Shown here one piece after another: positions 36,303 through 50,298 of a stretch of DNA of 64,000 nucleotides. A program made the position numbers and the translations under genes. Source of the DNA: Hydractinia symbiolongicarpus (taxonomy: Eukaryota > Cnidaria > Hydrozoa > Anthoathecata > Hydractiniidae); NCBI RefSeq assembly GCF_029227915.1, contig NC_079881.1:28931501-28995500 (forward strand), read 5' to 3'. The notes under the pieces were generated by a model. The model saw only the letters and a list, made by a program, of their open reading frames with translations. It was not told the DNA's origin and searched no databases. Numbering within the stretch: the first letter of the stretch is position 1; each line of letters begins with the position of its first letter.

Positions 36303-39300
36303 CATGAGACTTGAAGTTTTCAAAAATGTTTTCATTTTTGATGAGACGCTGATTAAAAGATGTTTAATCGCCGGTAAACAAAAACCCGCCATTTCCCGTA
36401 AATCCCGGGCTTGGCCAGTATAGTTAAAAGTATACAAAGAAAGTACCCAGGGAGTAAACTCATTTCCCGAACGATTTTTTATATTATTTTTTCACCACTA
36501 AAACGCATGAGATTTGTAGTTTTCAAAAATGTTTTCATTTTTGAAGGGACGCTGAATAAAAGAAGTTTAATTGCCGGCAAACAAAAACCCGCAAATTCCC
36601 GTAAATCCCGGACTCGGCCCGTATAGTCAAAAGTATACAAAGAAAGTACCCAGGGAGTAAACTCATTTCCCGAACCATTTTTTAAATTATTTTTTCACCA
36701 CTAAATGGCATGAGACTTGTAGTTTTCAAAAATGTTTTCATTTTTTATGAGACGCTGAATAAAAGAAGTTTAATCGCCGGCAAACTAAAACCTGCGATTT
36801 CCCGTAAATCCCAGACTCAGCCCGTATAGTCAAAGGTATACAAAGAAAATACCCAGGGAGTAAACTCATTTCCCGAACGATTTTTTAAATTATTATTTCA
36901 CCACTAAAGCCCATGAGACTTGTAGTTTTTAAAAATGTTTTCATTTTTTAGGAGACGCTGAATAAAAGGAGTTTAATCGCCGGCAAACGAAAACCCGCCA
37001 TTTCCCGTAAACCCCGGACTCGGACCGTAGAGTCAAAAGTATACAAAGAAAGTACCCAGGGAGTAAACTCATTTCCCGAACGATTTTTTAAATTATTTTT
37101 TCACCACTAAAACGCATGAGACTTGTAGATTTCAAAAATTTTTTCATTTTTGATGAGACGCTGAATAAAAGAAGTTTAATCGCCGGCAAACGAAAACCTG
37201 CGATTTCTCGTAAATCCCGTGCTTGGCCGTATAGTCAAAAGTATACAAAGAAAGTACCCAGGGAGTAAACTCATTTCCCGAACGATTTTTTAAATTATTT
37301 TTTCACCACTAAAACGCATGAGACTTGTAGTTTTCAAACTTGTTTTCATTTTTGATGAGACGCTGAATAAAAGAAGTTTAATCGCCGGCAAACGAAAACC
37401 CACGATTTCCCGTAAATCCCGGGTTTGGCCGGTATAGTTGAATGTATATAAAGAAAGTACCCAAGGAGTAAACTGATTTCCCGAACGATTTTTTAAATTA
37501 CTTCTGCACCACTAGAACGAATGAGACTTGTAGTTTTCAAAAATGTTTTCATTTTTAATGAGACGCTTAATGAAAGAGGTTTAATCTCCGGCAAACGAAA
37601 ACTCGCGATTTCCCGTAAATCCCGGGCTTGTCCCGTGTAGTCGAATGTATACAAATAAAGTACCCTGTGAGTAAACTCATTTCCAGAACGATTTTTTAAA
37701 TTATCTTTTCACCAATAAATCTCATGAGACTTGTAGTTTTCAAAAATGTTTTCATTTTTCATGAGACGCTGAATAAAAGAAGTTTAATCGCCGGCAAACG
37801 AAAACCTGCGAATTCCCGTAAATCCCAGACTCGGCCCGTATAGTCAAAGGTATACAAAGAAAATACCCAGGTAGTAAACTCATTTCCCGAACGATTTTTT
37901 AAATTATTATTTCACCACTAAAGCCCATGAGACTTGTAGTTTTTAAAAATTTTTTCATTTTTGATGAGACGCTGAATAAAAGGAGTTTAATCGCCGGCAA
38001 ACGAAAACCCGCCATTTCCCGTAAACCCCGGACTCGGCCCATATAGTCAAAAGTATACAAAGAAAGTACCTAGGGAGTAAACTCATTTCCCGAACGATTT
38101 TTTAAATTATTTTTTCACCACTAAAACGCATGAGACTTGTAGTTTTCAAAATTGTTTTCATTTTTGATGAGACGCTGAATAAAAGAAGTTTAATCGCCGG
38201 CAAACGAAAACCTGCGATTTCCCGTAAATCCCGGACTCGGCCTGTAAAGTCAAAATTATACAAAAAAATACCCAGGGAGTAAACTCATTTCCCGAACGAT
38301 TTTTTAAATTATTATTTAACCACTAAAGCCCATGAGACTTGTAGTTTTTAAAAATATTTTCATTTTTTAGGAGACACTGAATAAAAGGAGTTTAATCGCC
38401 GGCAAACGAAAACCCGCCATTTCCCGTAAACCCCGGACTCGGCCCGTATAGTCAAAAGTATACAAAGAAAGTACCCAGGAAGTAAACTCATTTCCCGAAC
38501 GATTTTTTAAATTATCTTTTCACCAATAAATCGCATGAGACTTGTAGTTTTCAAAAATGTTTTCATTTTTCATGAGACGCTGAATAAAAGAAGTTTAATC
38601 GCCGGCAAACGAAAACCTGCGAATTCCCGTAAATCCCAGACTCGGCCCGTATAGTCAAAGGTATACAAAGAAAATACCCAGGTAGTAAACTCATTTCCCG
38701 AACGATTTTTTAAATTATTATTTCACCACTAAAACGCATGAGACTTGTAGTTTTCAAACTTGTTTTCATTTTTGATGAGACGCTGAATAAAAGAAGTTTA
38801 ATCGCTGGCAAACGAAAACCCACGATTTCCCGTAAATCCCGGGCTTGGCCCGTATAGTTGAATGTATATAAAGAAAGTACCCAAGGAGTAAACTGATTTC
38901 CCGAACGATTTTTTAAATTATTTCTGCACCACTAGAACGAATGAGACTTGTAGTTTTTAAAAATGTTTTCATTTTTAATGAGACGCTTAATGAAAGAGGC
39001 TTAATCGCCGGCAAACGAAAACTCGCGATTTCCCGTAAATCCCGGGCTTGTCCCGTATAGTCGAATGTATACAAATAAAGTACCCTGTGAGTAAACTCAT
39101 TTCCAGAACGATTTTTTAAATTATCTTTTCACCAATAAATCGCATGAGACTTGTAGTTTTCGAAAATGTTTTCATTTTTCATGAGACGCTGAATAAAAGA
39201 AGTTTAATCGCCGGCAAACGAAAACCTGCGAATTCCCGTAAATCCCAGACTCGGCCCGTATAGTCAAAGGTATACAAAGAAAATACCCAGGTAGTAAACT

Positions 39301-39424
39301 CATTTCCCGAACGATTTTTTAAATTATTATTTCACCACTAAAGCCCATGAGACTTGTAGTTTTTAAAAATGTTTTCATTTTTGATGAGACGCTGAATAAA
39401 AGGAGTTTAATCGCCGGCAAACGA
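36303..39424 (+). repeat. Higher-order repeat: 22-mer copy 3, right-truncated
   Basis: It follows copy 1 from 28799 to about 31920 at an offset of 7504 bp and retains the seven monomers missing from copy 2 (for example 'aaattacttctgcacc' near 37494 and 'gtaaagtcaaaattatac' near 38250). Private changes are 'agatgtttaatc' and 'aatctccggc'. Near 39430 it departs from copy 1 ('cccggactcggcctgtaaag' instead of 'cccagactcggcctg'), ending the block after about 15 monomers. Confidence 0.88.
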
Positions 39425-41981
39425 AAACCCGCCATTTCCCGTAAACCCCGGACTCGGCCTGTAAAGTCAAAAGTATACAAAAAAATACCCTGGGAGTAAA
39501 CTCATTTCCCGAACGATTTTTTAAATTATTATTTAACCACTAAAGCCCATGAGACTTGTAGTTTTTAAAAATGTTTTCATTTTTGATGAGACGCTGATTA
39601 AAAGAAGTTTAATCGCCGCAAACAAAAACCCGCCATTTCCCGTAAATCCCGGGCTTGGCCCGTATAGTCAAAAGTATACAAAGAAAGTACCCAGGAAGTA
39701 AACTCATTTCTCGAACGATTTTTTATATTATTTTTTCACCACTAAAACGCATGAGATTTGTAGTTTTCAAAAATGTTTTCATTTTTGAAGGGACGCTGAA
39801 TAAAAGAAGTTTAATCGCCGGCAAACAAAAACCCGCGATTTCCCGTAAATCTCGGTCTCGGCCCGTATAGTCAAAAGTATACAAAGAAAGTACCCAGTGA
39901 GTAAACTTATTTCCCGAACCATTTTTTAAATTATTTTTTCACCACTAAATCGCATGAGACTTGTAGTTTTTAAAAATGTTTTCATTTTTTATGAGACGCT
40001 GAATAAAAGAAGTTTAATCGCCGGCAAGCGAAAACCTGCGAATTCCCGTAAATCCCAGACTCGGCCCGTATAGTCAAAGGTATACAAAGAAAATACCCAG
40101 GGAGTAAACTCATTTCCCGAACGATTTTTTAAATTATTATTTCACCACTAAAGCCCAAGAGACTTGTAGTTTTTAAAAATGTTTTCATTTTTTAGGAGAC
40201 GCTGAATAAAAGGAGTTTAATCGCCGGCAAACGAAAGCCCGCCATTTCCCGTAAACCCCGGACTCGGCCCGTATAGTCAAAAGTATACAAAGAAAGTACC
40301 CAGGGAGTAAACTCATTTCCCGAACGATTTTCTAAATTACTTTTTCACCACTAAAACGCATGAGACTTGTAGATTTCAAAAATGTTTTCATTTTTGATGA
40401 GACGCTGAATAAAAGAAGTTTAATCGCCGGCAAACGAAAACCTGCGATTTCTCGTAAATCCCGGGCTTGGCCGTATAGTCAAAAGTATACAAAGAAAGTA
40501 CCCAGGGAGTAAACTCATTTCCCGAACGATTTTTTAAATTATTTTTTCACCACTAAAACGCATGAGACTTGTAGTTTTCAAACTTGTTTTCATTTTTGAT
40601 GAGACGCTGAATAAAAGAAGTTTAATCGCCGGCAAACGAAAACCCACGATTTCCCGTAAATCCCGCGCTTGGCCCTTATAGTTGAATGTATATAAAGAAA
40701 GTACCCAAGGAGTAAACTGATTTCCCGAACGATTTTTTAAATTATTTCTGCACCACTAGAACGAATGAGACTTGTAGTTTTTAAAAATGTTTTCATTTTT
40801 AATGAGACGCTTAATGAAAGAGGCTTAATCGCCGGCAAACGAAAACTCGCGATTTCCCGTAAATCCCGGGCTTGTCCCGTATAGTCGAATGTATACAAAT
40901 AAAGTACCCTGTGAGTAAACTCATTTCCAGAACGATTTTTTAAATTATCTTTTCACCAATAAATCGCATGAGACTTGTAGTTTTCAAAAATGTTTTCATT
41001 TTTCATGAGACGCTGAATAAAAGAAGTTTAATCGCCGGCAAACGAAAACCTGCGAATTCCCGTAAATCCCAGACTCGGCCCGTATAGTCAAAGGTATACA
41101 AAGAAAATACCCAGGTAGTAAACTCATTTCCCGAACGATTTTTTAAATTATTATTTCACCACTAAAGCCCATGAGACTTGTAGTTTTTAAAAATGTTTTT
41201 ATTTTTGATGAGACGCTGAATAAAAGGAGTTTAATCGCCGGCAAACAAAAACCCGCCATTTCCCGTAAACCCCGGACTTGGCCCATATAGTCAAAAGTAT
41301 ACAAAGAAAGTACCCAGGGAGTAAACTCATTTCCCGAACGATTTTTTACATTATTTTTTCACCACTAAAACGCAGGAGACTTGTAGTTTTCAAAATGGTT
41401 TTCATTTTTGATGAGACGCTGAATAAAAGAAGTTTAATCGCCGGCAAACGAAAACCTGCGATTTCCCGTAAATCCCGGACTCGGCCTGTAAAGTCAAAAG
41501 TATACAAAAAAATACCCAGGGAGTAAACTCATTTCCCGAACGATTTTTTAAATTATTATTTAACCACTAAAGCCCATGAGACTTGTAGTTTTCAAAAATG
41601 TTTTCATTTTTGATGAGACGCTGATTAAAAGAAGTTTAATCGCCGGCAAACGAAAACCCGCCATTTCCCGTAAATCCCGGGCTTGGCCCGTATAGTCAAA
41701 AGTATACAAAGAAAGTACCCAGGGAGTAAACTCATTTCTCGAACGATTTTTCATATTATTTTTTCACCACTAAAACGCATGAGATTTGTAGTTTTCAAAA
41801 ATGTTTTCATTTTTGAAGGGACGCTGAATAAAAGAAGTTTAATCGCCGGCAAACAAAAACCCCGCGATTTCCCGTAAATCCCGGACTCGGCCCGTATAGT
41901 CAAAAGTATACAAAGAAAGTACCCAATGAGTAAACTCATTTCCCGAACCATTTTTTAAATTATTTTTTCACCACTAAATCG
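39425..41981 (+). repeat. Satellite A linking stretch after the 22-mers
   Basis: It contains f (with 'aatcgccgcaaac', one G short), w near 39760, c', d', s, a, b, c, d, e ('cgcaggagac', 'caaaatgg'), f and w (41778). The order echoes the start of the 22-mer but variants differ, so this is an older relative rather than a fourth recent copy. The w copy has an extra C ('aaaaaccccgcg'). Confidence 0.75.
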
Positions 41982-44900
41982 CATGAGACTTGTAGTTTTC
42001 AAAAATGTTTTCATTTTTTATGAGACGCTGAATAAAAGAAGTTTAATCGCCAGCAAACTAAAACCTGCGATTTCCCGTAAATCCCAGACTCGGCCCGTAT
42101 AGTCAAAGGTATACAAAGAAAATACCCAGGGAGTAAACTCATTTCCCGAACGATTTTTTAAATTATTATTTCACCACTAAAGCCCATGAGACTTGTAGTT
42201 TTTAAAAATGTTTTCATTTTTTATGAGACGCTGAATAAAAGGAGTTTAATCTCCGGCAAACGAAAACCCGCCATTTCCCGTAAATCCCGGACTCGGCCCG
42301 TATAGTCAAAAGTATACAAAGAAAGTACCCAATGAGTAAACTCATTTCCCGAACCATTTTTTAAATTATTTTTTCACCACTAAATCGCATGAGACTTGTA
42401 GTTTTCAAAAATGTTTTCATTTTTTATGAGACGCTGAATAAAAGAAGTTTAATCGCCAGCAAACTAAAACCTGCGATTTCCCGTAAATCCCAGACTCGGC
42501 CCGTATAGTCAAAGGTATACAAAGAAAATACCCAGGGAGTAAACTCATTTCCCGAACGATTTTTTAAATTATTATTTCACCACTAAAGCCCATGAGACTT
42601 GTAGTTTTTAAAAATGTTTTCATTTTTTATGAGACGCTGAATAAAAGGAGTTTAATCTCCGGCAAACGAAAACCCGCCATTTCCCGTAAACCCCGGACTC
42701 GGCCCGTATAGTCAAATATGTACAAAGAAAGTAACCAGGGAGTAAACTCATTTCCCGAACCATTTTTTAAATTATTTTTTCACCACTAAATCGCATGAGA
42801 CTTGTAGTTTTCAAAAATGTTTTCATTTTTTATGAGACGCTGAATAAAAGAAGTTTAATCGCCGGCAAACTAAAACCTGCGATTTCCCGTAAATCCCAGA
42901 CTCGGCCCGTATAGTCAAAGGTATACAAAGAAAATACCCAGGGAGTAAACTCATTTCCCGAACGATTTTTTAAATTATTATTTCACCACTAAAGCCCATG
43001 AGACTTGTAGTTTTTAAAAATGTTTTCATTTTTTATGAGACGCTGAATAAAAGGAGTTTAATCGCCGGCAAACGAAAACCCGCCATTTCCCGTAAACCCC
43101 GGACTCGGCCCGTATAGTCAAATGTGTACAAAGAAAGTAACCAGGGAGTAAACTCATTTCCCGAACCATTTTTTAAATTATTTTTTCACCACTAAATCGC
43201 ATGAGACTTGTAGTTTTAAAAAATGTTTTCATTTTTTATGAGACGCTGAATAAAAGAAGTTTAATCGCCGGCAAACTAAAACCTGCGATTTCCCGTAAAT
43301 CCCAGACTCGGCCCGTATAGTCAAAGGTATACAAAGAAAATACCCAGGGAGTAAACTCATTTCCCGAACGATTTTTTAAATTATTATTTCACCACTAAAG
43401 CCCATGAGACTTGTAGTTTTTAAAAATGTTTTCATTTTTTATGAGACGCTGAATAAAAGGAGTTTAATCGCCGGCAAACGAAAACCCGCCATTTCCCGTA
43501 AACCCCGGACTCGGCCCGTATAGTCAAATGAGTACAAAGAAAGTAACCAGGGAGTAAACTCATTTCCCGAACCATTTTTTAAATTATTTTTTCACCACTA
43601 AATTGCATGAGACTTGTAGTTTTCAAAAATGTTTTCATTTTTTATGAGACGCTGAATAAAAGAAGTTTAATCGCCGGCAAACTAAAACCTGCGATTTCCC
43701 GTAAATCCCAGACTCGGCCCGTATAGTCAAAAGTATACAAAGAAAGTACCCAGTGAGTAAACTCATTTCCCGAACCATTTTTTAAATTATTTTTTCACCA
43801 CTAAATCGCATGAGACTTGTAGTTTTCAAAAATGTTTTCATTTTTTATGAGACGCTGAATAGAAGAAGTTTAATCGCCGGCAAACTAAAACCTGCGATTT
43901 CCCGTAAATCCCAGACTCGGCCCGTATAGTCAAAGGTATACAAAGAAAATACCCAGGGAGTAAACTCATTTCCCGAACGATTTTTAAAATTATTATTTCA
44001 CCACTAAAACGCATGAGATTTGTAGTTTTCAAAAATGTTTTCATTTTTGAAGGGACGCTGAATAAAAGAAGTTTAATCGCCGGCAAACAAAAACCCCGCG
44101 ATTTCCCGTAAATCCCGGACTCGGCCCGTATAGTCAAAAGTATACAAAGAAAGTACCCAATGAGTAAACTCATTTCCCGAACCATTTTTTAAATTATTTT
44201 TTCACCACTAAATCGCATGAGACTTGTAGTTTTCAAAAATGTTTTCATTTTTTATGAGACGCTGAATAAAAGAAGTTTAATCGCCGGCAAACTAAAACCT
44301 GCGATTTCCCGTAAATCCCAGACTTGGCCCGTATAGTCAAAGGTATACAAAGAAAATACCCAGGGAGTAAACTCATTTCCCGAACGATTTTTTAAATTAT
44401 TATTTCACCACTAAAGCCCATGAGACTTGTAGTTTTTAAAAATGTTTTCATTTTTTATGAGACGCTGAATAAAAGGAGTTTAATCTCCGGCAAACGAAAA
44501 CCCGCCATTTCCCGTAAACCCCGGACTCGGCCCGTATAGTCAAATATATACAAAGAAAGTAACCAGGGAGTAAACTCATTTCCCGAACCATTTTTTAAAT
44601 TATTTTTTCACCACTAAATCGCATGAGACTTGTAGTTTTCAAAAATGTTTTCATTTTTTTATGAGACGCTGAATAAAAGAAGTTTAATCGCCGGCAAACT
44701 AAAACCTGCGATTTCCCGTAAATCCCAGACTCGGCCCGTATAGTCAAAGGTATACAAAGAAAATACCCAGGGAGTAAACTCATTTCCCGAACGATTTTTT
44801 AAATTATTATTTCACCACTAAAGCCCATGAGACTTGTAGTTTTTAAAAATGTTTTCATTTTTTATGAGACGCTGAATAAAAGGAGTTTAATCGCCGGCAA

Positions 44901-45840
44901 ACGAAAACCCGCCATTTCCCGTAAACCCCGGACTCGGCCCGTATAGTCAAATGTGTACAAAGAAAGTAACCAGGGAGTAAACTCATTTCCCGAACCATTT
45001 TTTAAATTATTTTTTCACCACTAAATCGCATGAGACTTGTAGTTTTAAAAAATGTTTTCATTTTTTATGAGACGCTGAATAAAAGAAGTTTAATCGCCGG
45101 CAAACTAAAACCTGCGATTTCCCGTAAATCCCAGACTCGGCCCGTATAGTCAAAGGTATACAAAGAAAATACCCAGGGAGTAAACTCATTTCCCGAACGA
45201 TTTTTTAAATTATTATTTCACCACTAAAGCCCATGAGACTTGTAGTTTTTAAAAATGTTTTCATTTTTTATGAGACGCTGAATAAAAGGAGTTTAATCGC
45301 CGGCAAACGAAAACCCGCCATTTCCCGTAAACCCCGGACTCGGCCCGTATAGTCAAATGAGTACAAAGAAAGTAACCAGGGAGTAAACTCATTTCCCGAA
45401 CCATTTTTTAAATTATTTTTTCACCACTAAATCGCATGAGACTTGTAGTTTTCAAAAATGTTTTCATTTTTTATGAGACGCTGAATAAAAGAAGTTTAAT
45501 CGCCGGCAAACTAAAACCTGCGATTTCCCGTAAATCCCAGACTCGACCCGTATAGTCAAAGGCATACAAAGAAAATACCCAGGGAGTAAACTCATTTCCC
45601 GAACGATTTTTTAAATTATTATTTCACCACTAAAGCCCATGAGACTTGTAGTTTTTAAAAATGTTTTCATTTTTTATGAGACGCTGAATAAAAGGAGTTT
45701 AATCGCCGGCAAACGAAAACCCGCCATTTCCCGTAAACCCCGGACTCGGCCCGTATAGTCAAAAGTATACAAAGAAAGTACCCAGGGAATAAACTCAATT
45801 CCCGAACGATTTTTTAAATTATTTTTTCACCACTAAAACG
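41982..45840 (+). repeat. Higher-order repeat: c'-d' dimer, 406 bp
   Basis: Class c' ('aaatcgcatgag', 'tttttatgagacgc', 'ggcaaactaaaacctgcg', 'aaaggtatacaaag') alternates with d' ('gcccatgag', 'tttttaaaaatg', 'aaaggag', 'cccgccatttcccg'). c' copies start at 41982, 42388, 42794, 43200 and 43606 (406 bp steps), then 44216, 44622, 45029 and 45435. The interruption at 43809-44215 is a second c' and a w monomer like the one at 41778. The second half repeats the first at offsets near 1827-1830 bp, sharing 'gttttaaaaaatg' (43213, 45042) and 'tcaaatgagtacaaag' (near 43524 and 45353). Confidence 0.9.
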
Positions 45841-48473
45841 CATGAGACTTGTAGATTTCAAAAATGTTTTCATTTTTTATGAGACGCTGAATAAAAGAAG
45901 TTTAATCGCCGGCAAACGAAAACCTGCGATTTCCCGTAAATCCCGGACTCTGTCTGTTAAGTCAAAAGTATACAAAAAAGTACCCATGGAGTAAACTCAT
46001 TTCCCGAACGATTTTTTAAATTATTATTTAACCACTAAAGCCCATGAGACTTGTAGTTTATAAAAATGTTTTCATTTTTTATGAGACGCTGAATAAAAGG
46101 AGTTTAATCGCCGGCAAACGAAAACCCGCCATTTCCCGTAAATCCCGGGCTTGGCCCGTATAGTCAAAAGTATACAAAGAAAGTATCCAGGGAGTAAACT
46201 CATTTCCCGAACCATTTTTTAAATTATTTTTTCACCACTAAATCGCATGAGACTTGTAGTTTTCAAAAATGTTTTCATTTTTTATGAGACGCTGAATAAA
46301 AGAAGTTTAATCGCCGGCAAACTAAAACCTGCGATTTCCCGTAAATCCCAGACTCGGCCCGTATAGTCAAAGGCATACAAAGAAAATACCCAGGGAGTAA
46401 ACTCATTTCCCGAACGATTTTTTAAATTATTATTTCACCACTAAAGCCCATGAGACTTGTAGTTTATAAAAATGTTTTCATTTTTTATGAGACGCTGAAT
46501 AAAAGGAGTTTAATCGCCGGCAAACGAAAACCCGCCATTTCCCGTAAACCCCGGACTCGGCCCGTATAGTCAAAAGTATACAAAGAAAGTACCCAGGGAG
46601 TAAACTCAATTCCCGAACGATTTTTTAAATTATTTTTTCACCACTAAAACGCATCAGACTTGTAGATTGCAAAAATGTTTTTATTTTTGATGAGACGCTG
46701 AATAAAAGAAGTTTAATCGCCGGCAAACTAAAACCTGCGATTTCCCGTAAATCCCAGACTCGGCCCGTATAGTCAAAGGCATACAAAGAAAATACCCAGG
46801 GAGTAAACTCATTTCCCGAACGATTTTTTAAATTATTATTTCACCACTAAAGCCCATGAGACTTGTAGTTTATAAAAATGTTTTCATTTTTTATGAGACG
46901 CTGAATAAAAGGAGTTTAATCGCCGGCAAACGAAAACCCGCCATTTCCCGTAAACCCCGGACTCGGCCCGTATAGTCAAAAGTATACAAAGAAAGTACCC
47001 AGGGAGTAAACTCAATTCCCGAACGATTTTTTAAATTATTTTTTCACCACTAAAACGCATGAGACTTGTAGATTGCAAAAATGTTTTTATTTTTGATGAG
47101 ACGCTGAATAAAAGAAGTTTAATCGCCGGCAAACAAAAACCTGCGATTTCTCGTAAATCCCGGACTCGGTCTGTACAGTCAAAAGTATACAAAAAGTACC
47201 CAGGGAGTAAACTCATTTCCCGAACGATTTTTTAAATTATTATTTAACCACTAAAGCCCATGATACTTGTAGTTTTCAAAAATATTTTCATTTTTGATGA
47301 GACGCTGATTAAAAAAAATTTAATCGCCGGCAAACGAAAACCCGCCATTTCCCGTAAATCCTGGGCTTGGCCCGTATAGTCAAAAGTATACGAAGAAAGT
47401 ACCCAGGGAGTAAACTCATTTCCCGAACGATTTTTTAAATTATTTTTCACCACTAAAACGCATGAGACTTGTAGTTTTCAAAAATGTTTTCATTTTTGAT
47501 GAGACGCTGAATAAAAGGAGTTTAATCGCCGGCAAACGAAAACCCGACATTTACCGTAAACCCCGGACTCGGCCCATATAGTCGAAAGTATACAAAGAAA
47601 GTACCCAGGGAGTAAACTCATTTCCCGAACGATTTTTTAAAATTATTTTTTCATCACTAAAACGCAGGAGACTTGTAGTTTTCAAAATTGTTTTCATTTT
47701 TGATGAGACGCTGAATAAAAGAAGTTTAATCGCCGGCAAACGAAAACCTGCGATTTCTCGTAAATCCCGGTCTCGGTCTGTACAGTCAAAAGTATACAAA
47801 AAGTACCCAGGTAGTAAACCCATCTCCCGAACGATTTTTTAAATTATTATTTAACCACTAAAGCCCATGATACTTCTAGTTTTCAAAAATATTTTCATTT
47901 TTGATGAGACGCTGATTAAAAAAAATTTAATCGCCGGCAAACGAAAACCCGCCATTTCCCGTAAATCCTGGGCTTGGCCCGTATAGTCAAAAGTATGCAA
48001 AGAAAGTATCCAGGGAGTAAACTCATTTCCCGAACGATTTTTTATATTATTTTTTCACCACTAAAACGCATGAGACTTGTAGTTTTCAAAAATGTTTTCA
48101 TTTTTGAAGGAACGCTGAATAAAAGAAGTTTAATCGCTGGCAAACGAAAACCCGCGATTTCCCGTAAATCCCCGACTAGGCCCGTATAGTCAAAAGTATA
48201 CAAAAAAGTACCCAGGGAGTAAACTCATTTCCCGAACGATTTTTTAAATTATTTTTTCACCACTAAAACGCATGAGACTTGTAGTTTTCAAAAATGTTTT
48301 CATTTTTGATGAGACGCTGAATAAAAGGAGTTTAATCGCCGGCAAACGAAAACCCGCCATTTCCCGTAAACCCCGGACTCGGCCCATATAGTCGAAAGTA
48401 TACAAAGAAAGTACCCAGGGAGTAAACTCATTTCCCGAACGATTTTTTAAATTATTTTTTCATCACTAAAACG
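45841..48473 (+). repeat. Satellite A mixed stretch with local dimer and tetramer repeats
   Basis: s and d' monomers with 'gtttataaaaatg' alternate. A 406 bp dimer is visible at 46449-46854 and 46855-47258 ('gtagattgcaaaaatg' near 46661 and 47067). From 47259 an f-like monomer with 'catgatacttg' and a long A-run ('gattaaaaaaaattt') recurs at 47866. A d-e pair with 'cgcaggagac' recurs at 47461 and 48271, 810 bp (four monomers) apart. No foreign sequence is present. Confidence 0.78.
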
Positions 48474-50298
48474 CAGGAGACTTGTAGTTTTCAAAATTGT
48501 TTTCATTTTTGATGAGACGCTGAATAAAAGAAGTTTAATCGCCGGCAAACGAAAACCTGCGATTTCCCGTAAATCCCGGACTCGGCCTGTAAAGTCAAAA
48601 GTATACAAAAAAGTACCCAGGGAGTAAACTCATTTCCCGAACGATTTTTTAAATTATTATTTAACCACTAAAGCCCATGAGACTTGTAGTTTTCAAAAAT
48701 GTTTTCATTTTTGATGAGACGCTGATTAAAAGAAGTTTAATCGCCGGCAAACGAAAACCCGCCATTTCCCGTAAATCCCGGGCTTGGCCGGTATAGTCAA
48801 AAGTATACAAAGAAAGTACCCAGGGAGTAAACTCATTTCCCGAACGATTTTTTATATTATTTTTTCACCACTAAAACGCATGAGATTTGTAGTTTTCAAA
48901 AATGTTTTCATTTTTGAAGGGACGCTGAATAAAAGAAGTTTAATTGCCGGCAAACAAAAACCCGCGATTTCTCGTAAATCCCGGATTCGGCCCGTATAGT
49001 CAAAAGTATACAAAGAAAGTACCCAGTGAGTAAACTCATTTCCCGAACCATTTTTTAAATTATTTTTTCACCACTAAATCGCATGAGACTTGTAGTTTTC
49101 AAAAATGTTTTCATTTTTTATGAGACGCTGAATAAAAGAAGTTTAATCGCCGGCAAACTAAAACCTGCGATTTCCCGTAAATCCCAGACTCGGCCCGTAT
49201 AGTCAAAGGTATACAAAGAAAATACCCAGGGAGTAAACTCATTTCCCGAACGATTTTTTAAATTATTATTTCACCACTAAAGCCCATGAGACTTGTAGTT
49301 TTTAAAAATGTTTTCATTTTTTAGGAGACGCTGAATAAAAGGAGTTTAATCGCCGGCAAACGAAAACCCGCCATTTCCCGTAAACCCCGGACTCGGCCCG
49401 TATAGTCAAAAGTATACAAAGAAAGTACCCAGGGAGTAAACTCATTTCCCGAACGATTTTTTAAATTATTTTTTCACCACTAAAACGCATGAGACTTGTA
49501 GTTTTCAAAATTGTTTTCATTTTTGATGAGACGCTGAATAAAAGAAGTTTAATCGCCGGCAAACGAAAACCTGCGATTTCCCGTAAATCCCGGACTCGGC
49601 CTGTAAAGTCAAAAGTATACAAAAAAATACCCAGGGAGTAAACTCATTTCCCGAACGATTTTTTAAATTATTATTTAACCACTAAAGCCCATGAGACTTG
49701 TAGTTTTCAAAAATGTTTTCATTTTTGATGAGACGCTGATTAAAAGAAGTTTAATCGCCGGCAAACAAAAACCCGCCATTTCCCGTAAATCCCGGGCTTG
49801 GCCCGTATAGTCAAAAGTATACAAAGAAAGTACCCAGGGAGTAAACTCATTTCTCGAACGATTTTTTATATTATTTTTTCACCACTAAAACGCATGAGAT
49901 TTGTAGTTTTTAAAAATGTTTTCATTTTTGAAGGGACGCTGAATAAAAGAAGTTTAATCGCCGGCAAACAAAAACCCGCGATTTCCCGTAAATCCCGGAC
50001 TCGGCCCGTATAGTCAAAAGTATACAAAGAAAGTACCCAGTGAGTAAACTCATTTCCCGAACCATTTTTTAAATTATTATTTCACCACTAAAGCCCATGA
50101 GACTTGTAGTTTTTAAAAATGTTTTCATTTTTTAGGAGACGCTGAATAAAAGGAGTTTAATCGCCGGCAAACGAAAACCCGCCATTTCCCGTAAACCCCG
50201 GACTCGGCCCGTATAGTCAAAAGTATACAAAGAAAGTACCCAGGGAGTAAATTCATTTCCCGAACGATTTTTTAAATTATTTTTTCACCACTAAAACG
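48474..50298 (+). repeat. Higher-order repeat: e-f-w-c'-d' pentamer (1014 bp), second copy short
   Basis: Class e starts at 48474 and again at 49488, offset 1014 bp, each followed by f (48676, 49690) and w. The first copy continues with c' and d'. In the second copy w is followed directly by d' ('attattatttcaccactaaa' joined after 'gaaccatttttt'), so c' has been lost. An s monomer with 'gagactctg' follows at 50299. Confidence 0.83.
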
